From NCBI RefSeq assembly GCF_036997615.1, contig NZ_JAWLQA010000005.1: a stretch of 64,000 nucleotides of DNA. One strand, written 5' to 3'. Position numbers and translations under genes: made by a program. The stretch comes from Brachyspira sp949287565 (GTDB lineage: Bacteria; Spirochaetota; Brachyspiria; Brachyspirales; Brachyspiraceae). Below, one piece after another: positions 55,283-64,000 of this stretch; within the stretch, counting starts at the first letter, position 1; every line of letters starts with the position of its first letter. The notes beneath the pieces are model-generated. The model was not told the DNA's origin, did not search any database, and saw nothing but the letters and a program-made list of their open reading frames with translations.

Positions 55283-56569
55283 TTAGATAATTGTACCGCT
55301 TTTAACTATTGTATTTTTTGGAATGATTACAATACCATCTCTAATACAATAGAATTCACTATCTTGATGCTGTATTTTCTTTTTATTTGTAATAACAACA
55401 TCATTACCTATTCTTACATTCTTATCTATGATTACATTTTTAAGAACACATTTTTTACCAATACCGATTTTAGGAATATGCTTAACATTCAATCTTTCAA
55501 TATCATCGTTATCCTCATAATAGTCACTTCCCATCATAACTACTCTTTCTAATGTAGAGCCGCTTTGAACTACAGAACGAACACCTATAACGCATTCTTT
55601 AATAGTGGCATTTTCTATTCTGCATCCGTCAGCTATTATACTAGATGTTACTGTAGCCTTTTCAACTTTAGAAGGAGATAAGTAACGAACATGAGTATAT
55701 ATAGGAGCATTTTCATCATAGAAATCGAAAGGAGGGTTTTTACTTCCAAAAGATATATTAGCTTCAAAATAAGCCTTAATAGTTCCTACATCTTCCCAAT
55801 AACCTTGGAATGCATAACTAAATACTTTATATTTCTTTATAGCTTCAGGAATAATATCTTTACCGAAATCCATCATAGATACATCTGATAAAATTTCTTT
55901 AAGTACATTTCTTCTAAATACATAAATACCCATAGAAGCCAAATATTCTTTCTCAGGATCTTCTATATTAAACATTTTCTTCTGATCTTCGCTTAATTTT
56001 AATGAATCAAGCTCTTCAGCCTCTTTAGGTTTTTCCATAAAGTTAGTAATCTGACCTCTTTTATTTACTAACATAACACCAAAACCTTTTGCATCTTCTC
56101 TTACAACAGGTACAGTGCCAACAACTATATCAGCACCTGTTTCAAGCATATGCTGAAGCATTACATTATAATTCATACGGTATACTTGGTCGCCTGAAAG
56201 TATAACTACATTATTAACAAATTCATTATCAAAATGAGCAAGATTTTTTCTAACTGCATCAGCTGTTCCCTGATACCAATCTATATTAGTATCTGTCTGT
56301 TCAGCAGCAAGTATACTTACATGGCCGCCTGAAAAGTTATCGAATCTGTAGGCATTGTATATATGATTATTCAAAGATGCACTATTAAATTGTGTTATAA
56401 CATATATATTTCTAAATCCGCTGTTTATACAATTAGATACAGGTATATCTATCATTCTGTATTGACCGCCCAAAGATACTGCAGGTTTAGAACGTGCTTT
56501 TACTAAAGGATAAAGTCTTGTTCCTCTACCTCCTCCAAGTATCAAGGCAACAGTATTAAATGCTCTCAT
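55283..56569 (-). CDS. glgC: Glucose-1-phosphate adenylyltransferase
   Basis: 428 residues, normal length. Makes ADP-glucose for glycogen synthesis. N-terminal catalytic domain: LILGGGRGTRLYPLVKARSKPAVSLGG, YRMIDIPVSNCINSG, WYQGTADAVRKNL, VVILSGDQVYRM and FQGYWEDVGTIKAYFEAN. C-terminal left-handed beta-helix hexapeptides: VTSSIIADGCRIE, CVIGVRS. TTGGAG precedes the start. glgA lies about 3 kb away with HAD phosphatases and a DJ-1-like gene between. Confidence 0.95.
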   Translation of the reverse strand: MRAFNTVALILGGGRGTRLYPLVKARSKPAVSLGGQYRMIDIPVSNCINSGFRNIYVITQFNSASLNNHIYNAYRFDNFSGGHVSILAAEQTDTNIDWYQGTADAVRKNLAHFDNEFVNNVVILSGDQVYRMNYNVMLQHMLETGADIVVGTVPVVREDAKGFGVMLVNKRGQITNFMEKPKEAEELDSLKLSEDQKKMFNIEDPEKEYLASMGIYVFRRNVLKEILSDVSMMDFGKDIIPEAIKKYKVFSYAFQGYWEDVGTIKAYFEANISFGSKNPPFDFYDENAPIYTHVRYLSPSKVEKATVTSSIIADGCRIENATIKECVIGVRSVVQSGSTLERVVMMGSDYYEDNDDIERLNVKHIPKIGIGKKCVLKNVIIDKNVRIGNDVVITNKKKIQHQDSEFYCIRDGIVIIPKNTIVKSGTII

Positions 56570-56663
56570 AAAAAAACTCCAATAATTTTTTATTATCTAA
56601 ATAATTCATATATTATAAGTATAGTAAAAAATTATTGACTTTTCAAGAATTATCAATTATATA

Positions 56664-57449
56664 TTACAATACATTAAAATGTTTTAAAGCATTATAAACG
56701 CCGTCATTATCTACATCATCTGTAATATAATCTGCTACCTCTTTTACTTCTTCATTAGCATTACCCATAGCAACACCTATAGCAGCATGCTTTATCATGG
56801 TAATGTCATTTCCGCCATCTCCGAAAGCCATTGTTTCTGATAAATCTATGCCATAATATTCTATAATCTTATCTATACCTATATGCTTACCGCCGCCTTT
56901 TGTATTAACATCTGTGAAGTCTGGATGCCATCTGCTTGATTCGCAATTTTTGAATATTTTACTCATTAATTCTTTTTCTTTTTTAGCATCTACAAATAAA
57001 TTTATTTGCAAAATATCATTTATATTTTCTTCTAAAAAATCATAATAATTATCAACTGCCGGTATAGGAAGGTTTATGGACTCAGAAACTTTTTTCACTT
57101 TATCTGTAACATAATTAATATATATACCGCTATTCATCATCACAGAGCATGGAAATTGTTCTTTATTTTTTAAATAATCTATTAATGAATACACTTCTTC
57201 TTTAGCTATGCCATGTCTGTAAATGGACTTATCGCCTATATAACAATCAAAACCATTAGCTGTTATATATCCGTCAAATTCTATACCGTCTACATTGTTT
57301 ATATGATTCTTTATTCTTCCTGTAGCTATAAAAACTTTTATTCCTTTTTCTTTTAATAGCCTTATGGCCTCTTTAGAAGAATCTGAAACTTTATGAGTAT
57401 TAAAACTAACTAAAGTACCGTCTATATCAAAAAATACTGCTTTTATCAT
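56664..57449 (-). CDS. HAD family (Cof-type) phosphatase, copy 3 of tandem array
   Basis: 261 residues from ATG 57449, with GAGGAT ahead (frame open 8 codons upstream). HAD motif I FFDIDGTLVSF with the nucleophile Asp, motif II IKVFIATGR, a C2B-type cap with FDGYITANGFDCYIG, motif III/IV KGGGKHIGIDKIIEYYG, MAFGDGGNDITMIKHAAIGVAMGN. Cof-type HADs hydrolyse sugar phosphates or nucleotides; substrate unknown. It is about 75-80% like the next copy upstream by eye. Confidence 0.87.
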   Translation of the reverse strand: MIKAVFFDIDGTLVSFNTHKVSDSSKEAIRLLKEKGIKVFIATGRIKNHINNVDGIEFDGYITANGFDCYIGDKSIYRHGIAKEEVYSLIDYLKNKEQFPCSVMMNSGIYINYVTDKVKKVSESINLPIPAVDNYYDFLEENINDILQINLFVDAKKEKELMSKIFKNCESSRWHPDFTDVNTKGGGKHIGIDKIIEYYGIDLSETMAFGDGGNDITMIKHAAIGVAMGNANEEVKEVADYITDDVDNDGVYNALKHFNVL

Positions 57450-57472
57450 AAAAAAATCCTCACATTTATACA

Positions 57473-58261
57473 TTAATCTAATATATTAAAATGTTTTAAA
57501 GCCTTATATATTCCATCATTATCAACATCATCTGTGATATAATCTGCTATCTTTTTTACGCTTTCATTAGCATTTCCCATAGCAACACCTATAGCCGCAT
57601 GCTTGATCATAGAAGCATCATTTCCGCCATCTCCGAATGCCATTGTTTCTGATAAGTCTATTCCGTAATACTCAATTATCTTATCTATTCCTATATGCTT
57701 GCCTCCGCCTTTTGTATTAACATCTGTCAAAGCCGGATGCCATCTGCTTGATTCGCAATTCTTGAATATTTTACTCATCAATTCTCTTTCTTTTTCTTCA
57801 TTAACAAATAAATTGATTTGCAAAATATCATCTATATTTTTTTCTAAAAAATCATAATAATTTTCTGCTACATTAATTTTAAGATTAATAGACTCTAAAT
57901 ATCTAGCAGCTTCATCAGAAATATAATTAATGAATACGCCTTTAGCCATCATCACAGAACATGGAAATTGTTCTTTATTTTTTAAATAATCTATAAGTGA
58001 ATATATTTCTTCTTTAGCTATAGAATGTCTGTAAATGGACTTATCGCCTATATAACAATCAAAGCCATTTGCTGTTATATATCCGTCAAATTCTATATCA
58101 TCTACATTGTTTATATGCATTTTGATTCTTCCAGTTGCTATGAAAACCTTTATGCCTTTTTCTTTTAAAATTCTAATAGCTTCCTTAGAAGAATCCGCAA
58201 TCTTATGAGTATTGAAACTAACCAAAGTACCGTCTATATCAAAAAATACCGCTTTAATCAT
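57473..58261 (-). CDS. HAD family (Cof-type) phosphatase, copy 2 of tandem array
   Basis: 262 residues from ATG 58261 with AAAGG ahead (frame open 9 codons further up). Same HAD motifs as its neighbours (FFDIDGTLVSF, IKVFIATGR, GGGKHIGIDKIIEYYG, AFGDGGNDASMIKHAAIGVAMGN). Cap residues differ mainly between about 110 and 150 (FINYISDEAARYLESINLKI), where substrate preference is set. Gap to copy 3 is 23 bp, so it is one operon. Confidence 0.87.
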   Translation of the reverse strand: MIKAVFFDIDGTLVSFNTHKIADSSKEAIRILKEKGIKVFIATGRIKMHINNVDDIEFDGYITANGFDCYIGDKSIYRHSIAKEEIYSLIDYLKNKEQFPCSVMMAKGVFINYISDEAARYLESINLKINVAENYYDFLEKNIDDILQINLFVNEEKERELMSKIFKNCESSRWHPALTDVNTKGGGKHIGIDKIIEYYGIDLSETMAFGDGGNDASMIKHAAIGVAMGNANESVKKIADYITDDVDNDGIYKALKHFNILD

Positions 58262-58284
58262 ACAAAAACCTTTATTTACAACAA

Positions 58285-59082
58285 TCAATCCAATATATTA
58301 AAATGTTTCAAAGCCTTATATACTCCGTCATTATCAACATCATCCGTAATATAATCTGCTATTTCTTTTACATTTTCATTAGCATTACCCATAGCAACAC
58401 CTATAGCAGCATGCTTAATCATACCTATATCATTTCCGCCGTCACCGAAAGCCATTGTTTCTGATAAGTCTATTCCATAATACTCAATTATCTTATCTAT
58501 ACCTATATCTTTACCGCTATATTTTGAATTTACATCGGCAAAAGAAAAATGCCATCTGCTTGATTTAGAATTTTTTAAAACATTATCCATTAAATATTTT
58601 TCTTTATTCTCATCTACAAAAATATTAAGCTGCAAGATTTTATCATAATTATTTGGTACATAATCATTAAAATCTCTAGACTCTGGAACTCTTACATTTG
58701 CCATACCATAAAGATGTGCTATTATATCACCTGTATAATTAATAAATAAATTGTCGCTTGTTATTACTGTACAAGGAAATTTATCTTTATTTAGATAATC
58801 AACTAAAGCAAATAAATCATCTTTATCTAAAGCAACTCTATATATTTCTTTATAATCTCCATTATCTTTAACCAAACAGCTTCCGCCATTTATTGTTATA
58901 TATCCGTCAAATTCTAAGCCGTCTAAATTATCTATTTGAAACATAGCTCTTCCGCTTGCTATGAAAACTTTTATTCCTTTCTCTTTTAAAATTTTAATAG
59001 CCTCTTTTGAAGAATTTGAAATTTTATGCGTATTAAAACTCACCAAAGTACCATCTATATCAAAAAATACTGCTTTTATCAT
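58285..59082 (-). CDS. HAD family (Cof-type) phosphatase, copy 1 of tandem array
   Basis: 265 residues. FFDIDGTLVSF, IKVFIASGRAMFQ, a more divergent cap (FDGYITINGGSCLVKDNGDY), KYSGKDIGIDKIIEYYGID and AFGDGGNDIGMIKHAAIGVAMGN. First of three tandem paralogues and the most divergent. Its start has only a weak GGTACT upstream. It probably belongs to the same operon as copies 2 and 3 (23-bp spacer). Confidence 0.87.
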   Translation of the reverse strand: MIKAVFFDIDGTLVSFNTHKISNSSKEAIKILKEKGIKVFIASGRAMFQIDNLDGLEFDGYITINGGSCLVKDNGDYKEIYRVALDKDDLFALVDYLNKDKFPCTVITSDNLFINYTGDIIAHLYGMANVRVPESRDFNDYVPNNYDKILQLNIFVDENKEKYLMDNVLKNSKSSRWHFSFADVNSKYSGKDIGIDKIIEYYGIDLSETMAFGDGGNDIGMIKHAAIGVAMGNANENVKEIADYITDDVDNDGVYKALKHFNILD

Positions 59083-59156
59083 TTGTTAGTACCATCTTTT
59101 ATTTTATAAATTTGAAATCTATTAAGAATTAAACAATAATACATTGTTAATAAATA

Positions 59157-59181
59157 AAAGGCCCAATCAATATAGGCCTTC
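59157..59181 (-). terminator. Terminator after the DJ-1-like gene
   Basis: AAGGCC (59158-59163) / GGCCTT (59175-59180) with an 11-nt loop. On the minus strand TTTTATTTATT follows. Confidence 0.75.
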
Positions 59182-59197
59182 TATTTATAAAGATTAA

Positions 59198-59722
59198 TTA
59201 AGATATATTACTCAATGCACCTACAATAGCATTGGCAAATTCTTTTGAGGAAGCAGGACCATTAGCTGTTATAATATTTCCTGAAACAACAACATTGTCC
59301 TTCAAAACATTGGCATTACCATGTCTTACATGCGATTCATCGGCAGGCAAACAAGTAACATTAATTCCATCTAATATTTTAGCATTAGCCATAATTACTG
59401 TTCCGCTTCCTATACCTGCAACTATTTTTTGATTATCCAAAAATAATTTAGCAAGTCCCTGAGTACGCCAATCGTCCCATAAAGTTATACATCCTATACC
59501 GCCTATAAATACTACAGCATCAAATTCTATAGCATCAACTTCACTGAATAGTAAATCAATATTTGTAATACCGCCCAATTTACCCTGAGCTGTACCTATA
59601 AATGTAGATGATACTTCTGTTTTATAACCGGCACTATCAAAAATCTTTTTACTCTCAAAATACTCTTCATCCTGAAAATTTTGCCCGGACATAACATATA
59701 ATATTTTATTAGTTTTTCCCAT
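59198..59722 (-). CDS. DJ-1/PfpI superfamily protein lacking the usual cysteine
   Basis: 174 residues, class I glutamine amidotransferase-like fold (KILYVMSGQNFQDEEYFESKK, AVVFIGGIGCITLWDDW, CLPADESHVRHGNANVLKDN). The nucleophile elbow, normally A-I-C-A/G, reads VAGIGSGTVIMAN, so the conserved Cys is Gly. Chaperone/deglycase activity of the DJ-1 type is therefore unlikely; binding or structural function is possible. TTGGAGAT precedes the start. It lies 36 bp downstream of glgA. Confidence 0.8.
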   Translation of the reverse strand: MGKTNKILYVMSGQNFQDEEYFESKKIFDSAGYKTEVSSTFIGTAQGKLGGITNIDLLFSEVDAIEFDAVVFIGGIGCITLWDDWRTQGLAKLFLDNQKIVAGIGSGTVIMANAKILDGINVTCLPADESHVRHGNANVLKDNVVVSGNIITANGPASSKEFANAIVGALSNIS

Positions 59723-59758
59723 TATACAACATCTCCAATATTAATTTTACCTAAATCA

Positions 59759-61252
59759 TTATAAACCGCAATTTCTATCATAATTATTCTTGTTCAAAAT
59801 AGCAAGTTCATAAGCCTTAACATATTCTTTAGCACTTTTCTCCCAAGAATTATCTATTTTCATAGCTCTTTTCTGCATAGCAGTGAATCTATCTCTATGA
59901 TCATAATAAACACTTACAGCCCATCCTATAGTATTATATAATGCTGAAGGAGTAGAATCATAGAATTTAAATCCTGTACCTTCTCCTGTCTGTTCATTAT
60001 AATTTTCAACAGTATCTTCAAGTCCGCCTGTAGCATGAACTATAGGTAAAGTACCATATCTTAAAGAGTACATCTGATTAAGTCCGCAAGGCTCGAATAA
60101 TGAAGGCATTACAAATAAATCACAACCCGCCTCTATTAAATGTGATAATTCATTGCTATATCCTATATAAGAACCTACTCTACCAGGATATCTTTTAGGT
60201 ATATCACCAAAGAAACTTTCAAGACCTTTATCACCTGTACCAAGTATACAAAACTGAACTTTCATATTATTAACTAAAGAATCTATTATAGAAGATATAA
60301 AATGATATCCTTTCTGATCAACAAATCTTCCTATAGCTCCTATCAAAACAACATCATCATCTTCTTCAAGTAAAAATCTTTTCTGAAGTTCTCTTTTACA
60401 TACTTTTTTACCTTCCATCTTATCTGATGAATAATTTGCAGGTATAAATTTATCCTTTTCAGGAGACCAAACCTCTTCATCAATACCATTAAGTATTCCG
60501 AAGAAACTTGTTGTTTTATTCTGCAAATAAGGTGCCATACCATGTCCGCCATAAGGTGAAGCAATTTCTCTAGCATAAGTAGGACTTACAGTAGTAACTA
60601 CATCAGAAAAGAATATTCCGCCTTTAAGGAAATTTATGTTGCCATGATCTTCAAAAGTATCTGGACTAAAGTTATTCCATCCTAATCCTAAATAATCATA
60701 AGTGGTAGTGGCATTATATATACCTTGATAATTTGCATTATGTATAGTAAGCATACTAGCAGCATGACCTATTTGATCATTCCAATGCCAAGTTTTAATA
60801 TATGCAGGAATTGCTGCTGTCTGCCAATCATTAGCATGAACAACATCTACATTTAATTGTAAATCCTTACATAACTGCAAAGCAGCTCTTGAAAAGAATC
60901 CGAATCTCCAAGCATTATCTTGATAATCATTGAATGAAGCATCATGATAAAGTCCTTCTCTGCTGAAGAAATTATGATGTTCTATAAAATAAAAATCAAT
61001 TCCATCTTTTACTGTCTTAAATACTGAGCACCACTCTTCTCCATTACCCATCCATACTCCCATAGTAGGAAGAACATTCTCTAAATAACAATCTTGAAAA
61101 TTAATATCTCTATATTTAGGAAGTACTACACAAGCTTCTACATCAAGCTTCTTTAAATAAATAGGCAAAGCACCAACAACATCGGCAAGTCCACCTGTTT
61201 TGATAAACGGTGTTGCTTCAGATGATGCTATCATAACTTTCATTTTTGACAT
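59759..61252 (-). CDS. glgA: Glycogen synthase
   Basis: 497 residues, normal length. GT5 enzyme adding glucose from ADP-glucose to a glycogen chain. The ADP-glucose-binding KTGGLADVVGALP (18-30), HANDWQTAAIP, LTIHNANYQGIY, GILNGIDEEVWSP and the C-terminal VMPSLFEPCGLNQMYSLRYG with TGGLEDTV are visible. AGGAG is well spaced from ATG 61252. With glgC this gives a two-gene route to glycogen; glgB and glgP are not in the window. Confidence 0.95.
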   Translation of the reverse strand: MSKMKVMIASSEATPFIKTGGLADVVGALPIYLKKLDVEACVVLPKYRDINFQDCYLENVLPTMGVWMGNGEEWCSVFKTVKDGIDFYFIEHHNFFSREGLYHDASFNDYQDNAWRFGFFSRAALQLCKDLQLNVDVVHANDWQTAAIPAYIKTWHWNDQIGHAASMLTIHNANYQGIYNATTTYDYLGLGWNNFSPDTFEDHGNINFLKGGIFFSDVVTTVSPTYAREIASPYGGHGMAPYLQNKTTSFFGILNGIDEEVWSPEKDKFIPANYSSDKMEGKKVCKRELQKRFLLEEDDDVVLIGAIGRFVDQKGYHFISSIIDSLVNNMKVQFCILGTGDKGLESFFGDIPKRYPGRVGSYIGYSNELSHLIEAGCDLFVMPSLFEPCGLNQMYSLRYGTLPIVHATGGLEDTVENYNEQTGEGTGFKFYDSTPSALYNTIGWAVSVYYDHRDRFTAMQKRAMKIDNSWEKSAKEYVKAYELAILNKNNYDRNCGL

Positions 61253-61364
61253 ATAAAACTCCTAAAACGTGGAATATATTTTTAAATATATAACTTTATT
61301 TAAAAACTTCAAGTCAAATTATGATTTTAGAATATTATTATAATAAAAAGTTTAATAAAAATAA

Positions 61365-61400
61365 AAGAATTCTATTTTTTATTAAATAGAATTCCTTTTT
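61365..61400. terminator. Stem-loop between greA and glgA
   Basis: GAATTCTATTT pairs with AAATAGAATTC (61367-61394). On the minus strand TTTTATTTTTATT follows, so it ends the greA transcript. Confidence 0.75.
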
Positions 61401-61419
61401 TCATAAAACTATTATAAAA

Positions 61420-61884
61420 TCAAATACTAATTTCTAATATCTCTAAAACCTTATCGCCTGCAGGTACTTTTATAGTAACAACATCGCCAATTTTTTTACC
61501 TAATAATCCCTTAGCAATAGGAGTTACTATTGTTATTTCATTTTTAGTCATATCTGCTTCTAATTCACCCACTATTCTATATTCAAAAACTGCATTTCTA
61601 GTTTTATCTTTAACTTTTACTCTTTTACCGAAAGTTACAGTGTCCTTATCCAAATTAGCAGGATCTATTATTTCACAGCCTGCCAAATCGCTTTCCAACT
61701 TTGATATCTGAGCATTCAATAATCCCTGTCTTTCTTTAGCAGCATGATACTCAGCATTTTCTTTTAAATCGCCTTTTTCTCTAGCCTCTGCAATAATAGC
61801 AGGCAAAGTTTCAAACTCAGCCTTTAATTCAGCAAGTCTAGATTTAGCTTTATCATATCCTTCTTTTGTTATTGGTTTAGCCAT
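61420..61884 (-). CDS. greA: Transcription elongation factor GreA
   Basis: 154 residues from ATG 61884 (MAKPITKEGYDKAKS), 7 nt after AAGGAT; an in-frame TTG at 61890 is too close to that site. Rescues stalled RNA polymerase by stimulating transcript cleavage. N-terminal coiled coil has the acidic tip region (EAREKGDLKENAEYHAAKE), C-terminal FKBP-like domain with TFGKRVKVKDK and IVTPIAKGLLGKKIGD. Normal length and complete. Confidence 0.95.
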   Translation of the reverse strand: MAKPITKEGYDKAKSRLAELKAEFETLPAIIAEAREKGDLKENAEYHAAKERQGLLNAQISKLESDLAGCEIIDPANLDKDTVTFGKRVKVKDKTRNAVFEYRIVGELEADMTKNEITIVTPIAKGLLGKKIGDVVTIKVPAGDKVLEILEISI

Positions 61885-61953
61885 TTTCAATATCCTTAAA
61901 ATTAGTAATTCTGATATTATAAACTATTTTTAAATATTTACAAATAAAAAAGA

Positions 61954-63432
61954 TTAATGATTAACCTTAAAATCAGACAATTTATATATTGTTAAATTCA
62001 TATTTCCAATGATTTTAAAAGAATACTCATCAGGATAATATCTAGTAGAAAAAACTATCTCTCCATCATTTATAAATATCTCTATAGATGATGTATCTAT
62101 AAGTATTCTTAATTTTTCTAACTTTTCTAAATCACAACTTCTTTTATATCTTCCGCCGCCTATTTTCTTTCCTATATCATTTATAAACTCTAATATAAAT
62201 CTATTATTTTTATATTTAATAGATACACCTTCAGAAATTAACAATTCAAAATTATCAGAACTTTTTATATTATTAATTATAACTTCATAAGAATTAATAT
62301 CTTTAGAAATCAAATTATCAGATAATGAATCATAAGAACATGATTTTTCAAATATTTTTTTCTCTCTTAGCTTATCTAAACTTCTATGAGGTTTTTGATA
62401 AAGCTTTCCATTTTTAAAACTTAACTCTCTTGCCGCAGTTAAACAATGCTGCCAGCCATATTGAACAGTTAAATTTTTATGATCATCTTCTGTATCAGGA
62501 ACACCCATCCAGCCTATTATAACTCTATTTCCATTTTCATCTAAAAAAGTCTGAGGAGCATAGAAATCAAATCCTCTGTCAAGAACAGTAAAGTTATTAA
62601 CTTCTATATGTTCTTTATTTTTATAATCATCATTAATCAAAAAATATCCTGAAAGATAAATATTTTCATATACATTTTCAATTTGCTCTACACCTTGAGG
62701 GCAAGTAATTAAAATATTCTGTCCGTCTAAATTAAACAAATCAGGACATTCCCACATATAGCCGAATCTATTTTTAGAATTTATAGTACTTACATGCTTC
62801 CAATTTCTTTTATCTTCAGATTTAAATATTAATACCTCTCCAATGTCATTATCTCTATTTGTGCCATATTTTCTAGCACCTTGAACCATATAATAAGAAT
62901 CATTTTCTTTCCATACTTTAGGATCTCTTATATGATTAGTTATATCTTTAGGATAATCTTTCATTTCCATTAAACATTCTTTTTCGGAGAAGTTAATACC
63001 ATCTTCGGAGACTATAAGAATGGTATTAGCTTCTCTTCCGCTTTCTATGTAATCATGTTTGCCTAGAAGTTTTACATTACCTGTATAGTATATATATAAT
63101 TTATCATCTTCTATAAAGGCAGAACCTGAATACACTCCATGACAATCGTATTTTTCATCTGGATATATTGATACTCCCACATATTTGTGATTGATTAAGT
63201 CTTTAGTTATATAATGTCCCCAAAATTTTAATCCGCCTTCAACATCGAATGGGGAATACTGAAAAAATATATGATACTCTCCTTTGAAATATGATAAAGC
63301 ATTGGGATCATTAAGCCAGCCTACAGGAGGCATTAAATGAAAATTTAATCTCCATTTTTTATTATTATCTTTAGAATATTCAATTTCTTTTAGTTTTATC
63401 GCTTCTTCAAATACTTTACTAACCAGCCTCAT
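61954..63432 (-). CDS. Glycoside hydrolase family 32 (sucrose-6-phosphate hydrolase-like)
   Basis: 492 residues. Five-bladed propeller with WLNDPNA (nucleophile Asp42), HIRDPKVW and ECPDLF (acid/base Glu), followed by a C-terminal beta-sandwich (SSIEIFINDGEIVFSTRYYP). Cleaves sucrose-6-phosphate (or sucrose/fructans) to fructose plus glucose-6-phosphate. The PTS IIC gene next upstream supports phosphorylated sucrose as substrate. GAGGA precedes the start. No signal peptide, so cytoplasmic. Confidence 0.9.
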   Translation of the reverse strand: MRLVSKVFEEAIKLKEIEYSKDNNKKWRLNFHLMPPVGWLNDPNALSYFKGEYHIFFQYSPFDVEGGLKFWGHYITKDLINHKYVGVSIYPDEKYDCHGVYSGSAFIEDDKLYIYYTGNVKLLGKHDYIESGREANTILIVSEDGINFSEKECLMEMKDYPKDITNHIRDPKVWKENDSYYMVQGARKYGTNRDNDIGEVLIFKSEDKRNWKHVSTINSKNRFGYMWECPDLFNLDGQNILITCPQGVEQIENVYENIYLSGYFLINDDYKNKEHIEVNNFTVLDRGFDFYAPQTFLDENGNRVIIGWMGVPDTEDDHKNLTVQYGWQHCLTAARELSFKNGKLYQKPHRSLDKLREKKIFEKSCSYDSLSDNLISKDINSYEVIINNIKSSDNFELLISEGVSIKYKNNRFILEFINDIGKKIGGGRYKRSCDLEKLEKLRILIDTSSIEIFINDGEIVFSTRYYPDEYSFKIIGNMNLTIYKLSDFKVNH

Positions 63433-63467
63433 TTCATTTCCTCATATTAATTAAATGCATAATAGTA

Positions 63468-63506
63468 CTTAATATCATGTATCAAGAACTAATACATGAT
63501 ATTAAG
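63468..63506. repeat. Perfect 15-bp hairpin between the PTS and GH32 genes
   Basis: Arms 63468-63482 and 63492-63506, 9-nt loop; no T-run on the minus strand. It may be a processing/stability element or part of an antitermination control. Confidence 0.55.
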
Positions 63507-63580
63507 CGAATAAATTATTTTATTGGATTTATGTAGAAATTATTGTGTAAATGTCTTATTTAATTTTATATATATTTGTT

Positions 63581-64000
63581 TTACTCCTCATCTTCCTGCA
63601 TATACTCATCAGGAACACCAAAAAACCAAGTAAGAGTAAATGATAATAAAACAGTAATTAAAGCAACAGCAACATAACCAATTAATTGCTTTCCATCATA
63701 AATATAAAGCAATGCTCCCGGTATTCCTGTAACTCCGTTTGCAGTGGCCTGTAAATTCAATAATCTTGCAATCAATCCTGTTACACCCGCAGCAATAGCA
63801 CCGCAAACCATAGGCTTTATTCCATATCTTATATTTATACCGAATATAGCAGGCTCTGTTATACCAAGCCAAGCTGATAATGTAGCACCATATCCCATAG
63901 CTTTTACACTTTTTCTTCTGGTTTTTAATGTAACAGCTAAACAAGCAGCACCAGCAGCTAAATTAGCAACGGATAAAAGAGGATTAATAGGGTTAAAAGT
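63581..64000 (-). CDS. PTS sugar transporter EIIC (sucrose-type), C-terminal 139 residues
   Basis: Partial: the frame continues past the right edge. Visible membrane segments and the GIC/EIIC signature MGYGATLSAWLGITEPAIFGINIRYG fit the sucrose/beta-glucoside EIIBC family (Glc superfamily). The last residues (FFGVPDEYMQEDEE) are a charged tail. It would import and phosphorylate sucrose together with EIIA and EIIB, feeding the GH32 enzyme downstream. Confidence 0.88.
   Translation of the reverse strand, partial: TFNPINPLLSVANLAAGAACLAVTLKTRRKSVKAMGYGATLSAWLGITEPAIFGINIRYGIKPMVCGAIAAGVTGLIARLLNLQATANGVTGIPGALLYIYDGKQLIGYVAVALITVLLSFTLTWFFGVPDEYMQEDEE

Noticed and set aside
1..64000. CRISPR array
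   Set aside because: No regularly spaced repeats of 25-40 bp were seen. The short repeats present are dispersed single elements.

Overview
The window is A+T-rich (most intergenic DNA is almost pure A/T) and looks like a chromosomal segment of an anaerobic spirochaete, most likely the genus Brachyspira. Pointers are the butyrate-type genes thl-crt-hbd, secreted ankyrin-repeat proteins, a split transketolase, an anaerobic-type sulfatase-maturase homologue, a group III truncated haemoglobin, glycogen and sucrose genes, and several copies of a PD-(D/E)XK 'Rpn/putative transposase' nuclease family. The genus is inferred from gene content and composition; no 16S gene is present.

Layout. 1-3500 (+): 3' end of ilvD, then a hydroxycarboxylate-dehydrogenase-like protein and a BASS transporter. 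3563-6848 (-): a TPP-riboswitch-controlled operon, YjiH-type membrane protein > PhzF-like protein > thiM. 6884-13323: a replication-initiator-like HTH protein, two PD-(D/E)XK nucleases, a radical-SAM maturase and uvrC. 13516-17546 (-): phosphoribosyltransferase, pheT, pheS. 17658-23419 (-): nucleotidyltransferase, a nuclease pseudogene broken by two palindromic elements, a frameshifted MATE pump, a DUF58 protein and a secreted ankyrin protein. 23527-24927 (+): a metallo-beta-lactamase-fold gene with an in-frame TAG, and a MarR gene that must start at ATT, behind a promoter containing a perfect palindrome. 24980-28711 (-): truncated haemoglobin and hbd, crt, thl. 28991-37072 (+): mutL, two damaged tandem nuclease copies flanking a secreted ankyrin protein, type-4 uracil-DNA glycosylase, another ankyrin protein and a secreted unknown. 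37148-44004 (+): DUF4132 protein, rpoN, hpf, ptsN-like, hprK. 44001-45257 (-): ftsL-like and rsmH. 45402-46430 (+): HdeD-like protein and two tiny BFD-like Fe-S proteins. 46512-50628 (-): split transketolase, GIY-YIG, SpsF-like, kdsA. 51082-54596 (+): two GNATs and a GH3 glucosidase. 54679-64000 (-): PepSY-like protein, glgC, three tandem HAD phosphatases, DJ-1-like protein, glgA, greA, GH32 sucrase and a PTS IIC fragment.

The most unusual material is in small non-coding pieces. All five nuclease copies have a consensus -10 box exactly 6 nt upstream of ATG and no Shine-Dalgarno, so they should make leaderless mRNAs. Nuclease genes are also where small palindromic elements (GTGAGC...GCGAGC signature) and a 21-25 bp GC-rich insert (core CCGAAGGYGGGC) have landed. 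Related GC-rich islands sit between other genes (16418-16501, 49521-49650, 50866-50946). These look like families of short, non-autonomous repeats in an otherwise very A+T-rich genome.
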